Below are positions 57,621-64,000 of a DNA stretch of 64,000 nucleotides, piece by piece (positions within the stretch are counted from its first letter, which is position 1; the number at the start of each line of letters is the position of its first letter). The stretch comes from Coleophoma eucalyptorum (lineage: Eukaryota; Ascomycota; Leotiomycetes; Helotiales; Dermateaceae). The stretch is from the NCBI GenBank assembly GCA_026120035.1, contig JALRME010000042.1, forward strand, positions 124,001 to 188,000. Reading direction: 5' to 3'. The notes below the pieces were generated by a model. It ran no database searches and was not told where the DNA came from. It was given only the letters and a program-made list of their open reading frames with translations. The translations under genes were made by a program, and so were the position numbers.

Positions 57621-58457
57621 TTTCAAGATTGCTTCCAGAATTTATTCACCAAATCCTTATCGACAAATCAAAATGTATCCTCGCTTGGATATTCAGTTCT
57701 CATCCACGCCCTACTGCAACATATCTTTTTCACTCGACAAATCACCTGCTCGAAGTCTGGAACCCTACTACCCGACGATATTGACAATCTTGTCAGTGCT
57801 CTGAAGTGCTGGCAGTTCGGGTGGGAATCCGGTCCTCAAGCTGGCTCAGGAGAGTTCAATCTCGAAAGCCCTATCGCTTTCAATGCGTCATCACTCTTTC
57901 GATTAGCATACATACGTCTTCATAGTAATCTTGGACCGTCCCGTCGGCTTGGTACCCGTGACCCACAGCACATTGCTCTTGCCCTCAAAGGATCTCCATC
58001 GTTGTGCCGTAGTTCTCGGCTGAAAAGAGCGGTACTACAATCTGTACACGCGCTCTCAATCCCCATTCGTAACGGAGTGAACTATGTAGCTCATACACAA
58101 ACATTTTCTTGGAGTATTCAACATTCGCTCTGCAATCTTGAATTTGCCTTCTTGTTGAGCAAATGGTTTGAGACCGTGGCAGATACAATGGCAGAAATGC
58201 CACTAGCAGTCAACGAGACGACCTTGATAAAAAGGTAGGAATGGTCAAGACATTACTTGAAGAGACCGAGCTTTCAATCTGCTTCTGAGGAGAGTTAAGC
58301 AATCGAGAAACTGAGAAACAAGGGGTTCGGCAGTTAGGACTCGCGGTGGTGAAACTGTGGGCTGCAACATTCAAAGGATCTCATATTTTTGAGATTGGTC
58401 AAGTAATAGGCGCAGGTTTGGATACGTACGCAAGTTTATTAGAAGGCAGAATATAAG
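57621..58457 (+). pseudogene. C-terminal half of a paralogous C2H2/fungal_trans regulator
   Basis: On the plus strand a frame open from 57621 to the TAG at 58236-58238 encodes the second half of the same regulator family as the minus-strand gene beside it: FQDCFQNLFTKS, VSALKCWQFGWES, HSNLGPS, HALSIPIRNGVNYVAH and TQTFSWSIQHSLCNLE. Over the best 58 residues I count 43 identical to the neighbour (about 74 percent). After 58238 a frameshift follows and the tail (KLWAATFKGSHIF) continues in another frame with a TGA, to about 58457. No start, DNA-binding part or intron set is present. It is a relic, pointing the opposite way and joined head-to-head with the truncated minus-strand gene. Confidence 0.85.
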
Positions 58458-58759
58458 CAATTTATAGATAGCTAGGAAGATACATTGGCTATGTAGGAAG
58501 GAAAATCAGATCTTCTCAGAGCATAATTTCATATGTTGGGTCCATCACATAGCCACCCGACCTTTTGATTCCAATATTTATTCTATTTTATTCTAGCATT
58601 TATAAAAAGAACTCGTCTAAGATAATCCTCATATCTCTTTCTAAAACAAATATCTGTGAAGATTCTAGCTTGGAACTTTTCGAGAGCTCAGTAAAGCTCT
58701 TTCGAAGACAATCCACATATTCACTATCTACAACTTTCCTGTCTCTAGCTACATTAAAT
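58458..58759. other. Gap between regulator relic and MFS gene
   Basis: About 300 bp, 3' flank of the convergent MFS gene. No feature seen. Confidence 0.4.
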
Positions 58760-60591
58760 CTACCATTTCGCTGTGAACCTTGACCGACTTCTAAGTTTCT
58801 CGCCATAACGATATAGGAGATGAATGCCAGCTATACAGATGATGGTCAACCCAGCCAAAAGACTACATCCAGGACCGAGGCCGAGGTTAATATATATTGG
58901 TCTGGCAAAAATGACAGCGTCACAAGCAAATGCACTTCTTGTGAAATCTGTAGCTGCGAAGATACTCGCCGCGTATTGAGGGTAGCTGTGGGGAATATAC
59001 ATGAAGACGCATTGAAGGATAATGAAGACAGAAGCTGGGTAGATGACGATGCCGATGGTTGGCACAATCCAGTGTACGTGTTTATTTGCCGCCCAGCCGA
59101 ATAGGAAGAGTCCAACTGGAGGGCCGAAGCAAGAGAAAAGTGCAGGCACAAGCAAATCTTCCGCTTTGGTTATTGAACCTGCTCTGGCCTTTGGAACGAA
59201 GATTTTGTAGATATAGGTGTTGTATATGAAAAGGGAGATGAAAGTGCCAACGACAATGGCGAGGAATGCAAGCTCCATTTCACCGAGGTTGAAACCATAA
59301 ATCCCTTGATAAACCAATGGGAAGGCTTCAAAGAATGAGTAATATATGCCATAAACCAGCGAGGTATATATGTTGGCAAAAAGTATGGCCGGGTCGAAAA
59401 ACGTGCTCTTCATTGGGATGATCAGAGACTCGGTCACAATTCCGTGAGGAGACACTCCCTCGGTTGCGATCTCAATCGCAGATTTCAAGTTCTTGTTTGC
59501 TGTGATTTTGCGAAGCCGCCGAGCCCTTCTATAAAGAATCGTTGCCGAACTTGTCTCGGGAATCATACACAATAAGACCATTATAGGAGCCGCCGCTATG
59601 CATATCTCCCACATAGACCAGCGCCACCCTAGCACAGGGATGGAAAATCCTCCAATGAGAGGTCCCAGTGCTGGTGCAAAATAGCATGCGAGTACCCAAG
59701 TTGTCATCGCGTATGGTAAGACAGTTGTAGCATAAACATCGCCAATAGATGCTCCACCTGTGGCGAGACAAGGGCTACCGCAGGCACCTTGGAAAAATCG
59801 AAGCACAAGAAATCCTTGGGCAGATTTTGTACAAGATGTTCCAATCGAAAGCAGGACAAAAATGAAGAAGGATACCACGTAAGGAATCGTTCGACCAACG
59901 GAAGCTATCTCGCTCAAAGGACTGAACAGGAGTGGACCAGTACCATAGCCAAGGCTTGACGGGACGAACAGTCAGTGAGATGGCTTATAGCGAGGAATGA
60001 ATGAACTTACATGTATAGAGCCAATCCCAATGATGCATATGCATTGTTAGTCCCAAATTCATCGATGAATGACTCTACACTTGGAGTGTAAATTGGAGCA
60101 CCCATGTAGACCACAAAAGAGTAAACGCCGATGCAGAGCAAGACAAATCCCTTCTGGAGCGAATTCCAGTTCTGTGGATTTTCCTCGTCCTCCTCGGAGT
60201 ACCAGTCGACCAGGATAGAGCTGTTCTTCTGTGAGTCTCCATTGTCCATACATGCGTTGGCCTTTTCGGGATCCTCGTATGGATTATCATCAGGAGGGGG
60301 GTGGCTCGCATGCTCATGAAGGTTGTGCTGATATGCCTGGTCAAGAAGCTGACCAACAGTATGTTCCGGGTGTGTTTCTGAGGAAGAGAAGTTGGACAGC
60401 GGGGACAGAGTCGGGTGAATTGTGCCATTTGAAGGATTTTGTTGCTGTCCGTCCCTATGTTCACGCTCGCCTGACTGAGCGGGCACGAAAGTAAAGCTCG
60501 GGCGCTCCTCAGGATGTTGAAGGCATTTTGGCTTCAAGGCCAGCCAAACAACTTGTCCAATAGCACTATCACGAAAGATAGCCCAGAGCAT
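58760..60591 (-). CDS. MFS drug/H+ antiporter (DHA1 family)
   Basis: Exon 1 is 60591-60011 and exon 2 is 59954-58760, with a 56-nt intron (GTAAGT donor, CTGAC branch, GTCAAG acceptor, phase 2), giving 591 residues. A 140-residue disordered, acidic N-terminus comes first, then VDWYSEEDEENPQNWNSLQK, the marker of fungal DHA1 transporters (Flu1/caffeine-resistance type). The twelve helices follow. The intron splits the LALYILGYGTGPLL helix. ASIGDVYATTVLPYAM and LGPLIGGF are the family motifs of helices 4 and 5. It likely moves small organic molecules across the plasma membrane. It is next to the catabolic genes at 50.7-55.2 kb and could import their substrate or export a toxic intermediate. Confidence 0.92.
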
Positions 60592-61709
60592 ATTTGATTA
60601 CCGATAGGTCTTGATACTACAAATATAGCAACAAGTCTAAGGGGACCGTAACTAATCAACTGAGTAGGTGAAGGAAACGAAGCTGAGCCTACTGTTTCTT
60701 TATAGGAGACTTTCGACTCAATGTGAAATATTATGTCTTTCTAATCATTCTGAAATTCACCGATCCAAAACGACGTCATGTTTTTACCTTTATCATGATT
60801 AGTCAAAAGTAAATGTGGGTATTCAATTCGAATGTGATATTTGAGTAGAAGTATTGATAAGAAGAAATTGGAGAAATTGGAGAATTGTTATAATCGTCGG
60901 ACCCACTTCTAGACTCTCTACATGGCGCCTCGCTTTCGCATATAGTGTGCACCGAAGGAAACCGCGAGGATACCAAGCCACCTAGCATAATTGAAGAAAT
61001 TATATTTATGATAGGCACAGAATGCTTGCTTTGGAGGAGAAAGCATAAGGCTGCTTGGCGCTTCAAAGAGGGAATAAGCGACGAGACACACCATTAATGT
61101 ACCAGTGTATTCGTAAGTCAGCCATCATGTTATACTGAAAGTACGCCTTAGGTTTGGTCAGCAAAGTTATTGAATGAGAGGGTTTGAGAGTCGCCTCCAA
61201 TGTGATGTGGTTGAAATCCACTTTTGCAAGCTGACGGGGCCCTGTGAACCCAGAGCGACAGACGTTAAATTTAAATTGTAATACGGAACTTTGAGATAAT
61301 TGGACAGATTTGTGTTCTGATCAGTAAGACTGAATCAACATCTGGGAATATCAACTATTAATCGGGCTTCAATATAATACCCTCCAGAGTTCCCACTAGC
61401 AAGTTTTAGATAACACTTTAGTTCGGCCATGGAGTGGTCCCCATACTCTAACGGGATATTAAAGCCAATAGGAAGTCAAGTATGTCGACGTCGATTTTTT
61501 TTGTATGTTATTTAATAAGACCATTGGCCCGTTATTAAGCAGTAGGTTTAAAAGGCTATTTCTTAAGTATAACAATATCTACGTTGAAAGAAGTAAATAA
61601 ATATCATTCATGAGGTAAACAATCCCTACACGAGCCTATTCTTTTCCATTCATTCTTAAGTTAGAAGGACATAAGATGTCCTGATTCGAGAAGTCCAAAC
61701 CTTAAAATC
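60592..61709. other. Intergenic region, 1.1 kb
   Basis: Promoter of the MFS gene near 60600-60750 and the 3' flank of the ankyrin gene. The minus-strand open frame at 60803-61066 shows no family resemblance. AT-rich beyond 61300. Confidence 0.5.
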
Positions 61710-63999
61710 TTAACGAAGCGTATCCCAGCTCCCAGGGAAAGAAACAACGGAAGAAACAGGATGATTCAAGGTGTCAGCTACGTCACTGATTTCACCAGCT
61801 GGAGAGTCTATAGGAGATATCTCTTCGGCGTCTAGATTTGCTGGTGCCGCTCGAGAAGAACTAGGGCCATCATCTAGCAAAGAATCTAGTTGCGACCCAG
61901 TTGCGATCTCAAAGACAGGAAAGTCATTGCCGTCTAGTGTAGAGGATCCTTCCGTATCCCGTATCTGATAAACAAACCTATCCTTAAAGAAATCGTAACG
62001 TAGAAGGCTGGGGTCTGTTGGTGTTGGGTCTTGTAACATGTCCTGATTACCGATCATTCCAAGCATGCGGACCAGATTCGCCATCACCGTCGTTTGAGAA
62101 GGGGCGGCAGAACTTTGTCTAGGGTTATATGAAGAGGAACCTTGTCCGTTGCCAGCCGGATTGGAGAGCGCGGGCAAGATGGCAGAGTGGCTACCGACTC
62201 CGGAATTGGGCTTAGCAAAAGGCGCCGATGTGCGAGTATTCAAAGACCCTCTAAAATTCTTTCTCGTGGATGTGTAGCGGTGCTGAGCAGTATTTGAGTA
62301 GCCAGTTGAGACGGGTGTTTCTGGGGCTAAAGGAAGTGGTACAAGGGAAGTCTGCGGTTGTTGCTGGGCCGGATATGTCGCGTGATCATTTTCAACAGTG
62401 TTGAGATCATTTTGATCAGCTCCTTCAAGGTCAGCTACCGGCGAGTAGTCGACTACAACATCATCAGAGTGTCCTGCAGGTATATCACTACCAGACTGCT
62501 TGTGAAGACGATGCTTTTTACAAGTTTCTGAAGTAGCAAAATACTTCACGATCTTATGGTTGCTTTCCATCGTTGCTACAACCGATGCATCGCCACTCCT
62601 GTCAACTATGATAGCATGACTTTTCAAGTCATCAAGCTTCATATATGAATCAAATAATTTAAAGGGATTTGCACCCATTTTGCAAAGGAAATCAACACAC
62701 TTGAAGCTTCCGCAAGATGCCGCGATATGAAGTGCTTTATCAAGGGAAGCCATCGTTTCGAGCGAACCGGGTTGCTCTGAATTCATTAGGGAACTTAAAT
62801 TGACTAAGTAGCGGAGACATTTGGCATTCCCAAACATAGCAGCATAGTCCATTGGAGTCAAACCCGTGTTTGAGGTCTGGGAGAGTTGCTGACTGCCTTC
62901 GTGAAGAAGGATTTCTACAGCCTGGTGGTGACCGCCCCGGCAAGCTGCATGTAGGGGGCTTCTACCAATGTCGTCTGTCAATTCAACACTTGCATCCAGA
63001 GAGATGAGAGCTTCAAGGGCTTCGCAAGAACCTGTAGCAGCAGCATGCCAGAGAGGTGTCCTGCCATAATTATCCACAACATTGATATAGTCCAACCTGC
63101 CTTCATCACGTAGACGGGCAATGGATCGGATTGCTCCAACATTGTTAAAAGCTGCCGCCCTATGAAGCGGTGTTTCATCATACTTATTTCGAGAGAATAG
63201 GTATGAATACCTTAGAAGATCCCCAGATAACTCCCAGAAGAAGGAGTGCTCATACTCAGAGTCCAAAGAGGAAGTCGCGGCAAGATGCAGGGCCGTCTCA
63301 AAATGGTCTGTGGTCCTCTCATTGGCCAACTTATCGGCCATTTCGTCATCATGCTCTTCGGAAGAATTCCAACATTGAGCTTTGATTTCTTTCCATACTG
63401 ACATGTTAGAAAGTGCAGAGACGTGAATTGCGGTCCATCCATTCCTTGTGGCAAAACAGGGATCAGCACCGCTATGGATTAGGAGGCTAATAACCTCCAT
63501 TGAACCTCCCACTACCGCCCAGTGCAATGGTGCGAACCCGTATAAATCCGATGTGTAGGTATTGAGAGGTGTTCCTATACTCAATAACCGCTGTACCTCA
63601 ATCACGTTACCGCTGAACGATGCCAATGCCAGTTGTTCTGGCTCCGCCTTCAACGTTCCGTCCCTCACACGGGCAATAAACACATGTAGTGGTTTCATAA
63701 AGATATCAATACTGGTCTCTACGCCAATTTCAAGTGATCGTGGTTTGCCTCGGACAGGGAGTGGCTCTATCATAGAGGTGACATTATCAGTGAACATGGA
63801 ATCTGTACCGTACTCCTGCCAACAGGGCCCGGTCATTGCCCGCAGCTGGAAATCGCTTAGCTGAGAGGCCTGCATCGTATTTTGCATCTTATTTTGGATT
63901 GAGGATGGCTCTATCTCCCTTGTGGTGAAGATTTCCGGCTTGATAGACATTGAAATCGAGATATACAGACGTCCCTGGAGTTGCATTCCTTCTACCGTT
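61710..63999 (-). CDS. Ankyrin-repeat protein, probably cut by right edge
   Basis: The frame is open from the right edge; the first Met in the window is at 63986, giving 758 residues to the stop at 61710. The codons before this Met stay open (TVEG), so a longer N-terminus outside the window is possible. Ankyrin repeats fill residues about 115-440: GFAPLHWAVVGGSMEVISLL, KYDETPLHRAAAFNNVGAI, YGRTPLWHAAATGSCEALE, IGRSPLHAACRGGHHQAVE, TGLTPMDYAAMFGNAKCLR. The C-terminal 300 residues are disordered (Ser, Pro, Gln-rich). No enzyme domain is visible. Fungal proteins of this sort are often the C-terminal sensor part of NLR-like proteins, or stand-alone scaffolds; which one cannot be told here. Confidence 0.8.
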   Translation of the reverse strand, partial: TVEGMQLQGRLYISISMSIKPEIFTTREIEPSSIQNKMQNTMQASQLSDFQLRAMTGPCWQEYGTDSMFTDNVTSMIEPLPVRGKPRSLEIGVETSIDIFMKPLHVFIARVRDGTLKAEPEQLALASFSGNVIEVQRLLSIGTPLNTYTSDLYGFAPLHWAVVGGSMEVISLLIHSGADPCFATRNGWTAIHVSALSNMSVWKEIKAQCWNSSEEHDDEMADKLANERTTDHFETALHLAATSSLDSEYEHSFFWELSGDLLRYSYLFSRNKYDETPLHRAAAFNNVGAIRSIARLRDEGRLDYINVVDNYGRTPLWHAAATGSCEALEALISLDASVELTDDIGRSPLHAACRGGHHQAVEILLHEGSQQLSQTSNTGLTPMDYAAMFGNAKCLRYLVNLSSLMNSEQPGSLETMASLDKALHIAASCGSFKCVDFLCKMGANPFKLFDSYMKLDDLKSHAIIVDRSGDASVVATMESNHKIVKYFATSETCKKHRLHKQSGSDIPAGHSDDVVVDYSPVADLEGADQNDLNTVENDHATYPAQQQPQTSLVPLPLAPETPVSTGYSNTAQHRYTSTRKNFRGSLNTRTSAPFAKPNSGVGSHSAILPALSNPAGNGQGSSSYNPRQSSAAPSQTTVMANLVRMLGMIGNQDMLQDPTPTDPSLLRYDFFKDRFVYQIRDTEGSSTLDGNDFPVFEIATGSQLDSLLDDGPSSSRAAPANLDAEEISPIDSPAGEISDVADTLNHPVSSVVSFPGSWDTLR

Positions 64000-64000
64000 G

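Overview
The window is nuclear DNA of a filamentous ascomycete (Pezizomycotina). The evidence is the many short GT-AG introns (43-111 nt) with CTRAY-like branch points, the Zn2Cys6 and C2H2/fungal_trans regulators, several HET-domain proteins, NACHT NLRs with TPR or WD40 repeats, and a GH49 dextranase-like secreted enzyme. A leotiomycete is my best guess from general gene style, but the sequence does not prove it. Gene models were built by hand from splice sites and reading phase, and exon coordinates are given in each entry.

Layout. 0-2.3 kb: 3' part of a NACHT-TPR NLR cut by the window edge. 2.8-8 kb: two conserved fungal genes of unknown function, divergently transcribed. 8.5-10.6 kb: an intact four-exon HET gene. 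11-15.8 kb: an AT-rich graveyard with a broken MFS transporter, a long HET relic with six in-frame TAA/TAG stops of the kind RIP makes, and a second HET fragment. 16-22.8 kb: SGNH-type hydrolase, NmrA-like protein, Zn2Cys6 regulator (divergent from the NmrA gene), SDR and a small membrane protein. 23-27.6 kb: an 8-bp minisatellite and a six-exon NLR (N-terminal membrane anchor, alpha/beta hydrolase, NACHT with altered Walker A, near-identical WD40 repeats). 28.5-30.5 kb: GH49 enzyme. 30.5-33.9 kb: no supported gene. 33.9-37.1 kb: zinc-independent MDR reductase and a secreted Cys-rich protein. 38.4-43.5 kb: two more HET genes. 44.3-45.8 kb: FAD oxidoreductase. About 46 kb: relic of an HpcH/HpaI aldolase. 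48.5-49.8 kb: mucin-like type I membrane protein. 50.7-60.6 kb: a catabolic-looking cluster (succinate-semialdehyde-type ALDH, 3-hydroxyisobutyrate-type dehydrogenase, carboxymuconolactone decarboxylase, C2H2 regulator, DHA1 transporter). 61.7-64 kb: ankyrin protein, probably cut by the right edge.

How the parts fit. At least five genes or relics are HET proteins and two are NLRs, so self/non-self recognition dominates the window, mixed with pseudogenes and small metabolic clusters. The most striking structure is at 57.62 kb. There a minus-strand C2H2 regulator stops inside its last zinc finger and abuts the plus-strand C-terminal half of a paralogous regulator, as if one deletion had removed the shared head region of two divergent genes. 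The 50.7-60.6 kb cluster would therefore have lost the DNA-binding part of its own regulator.
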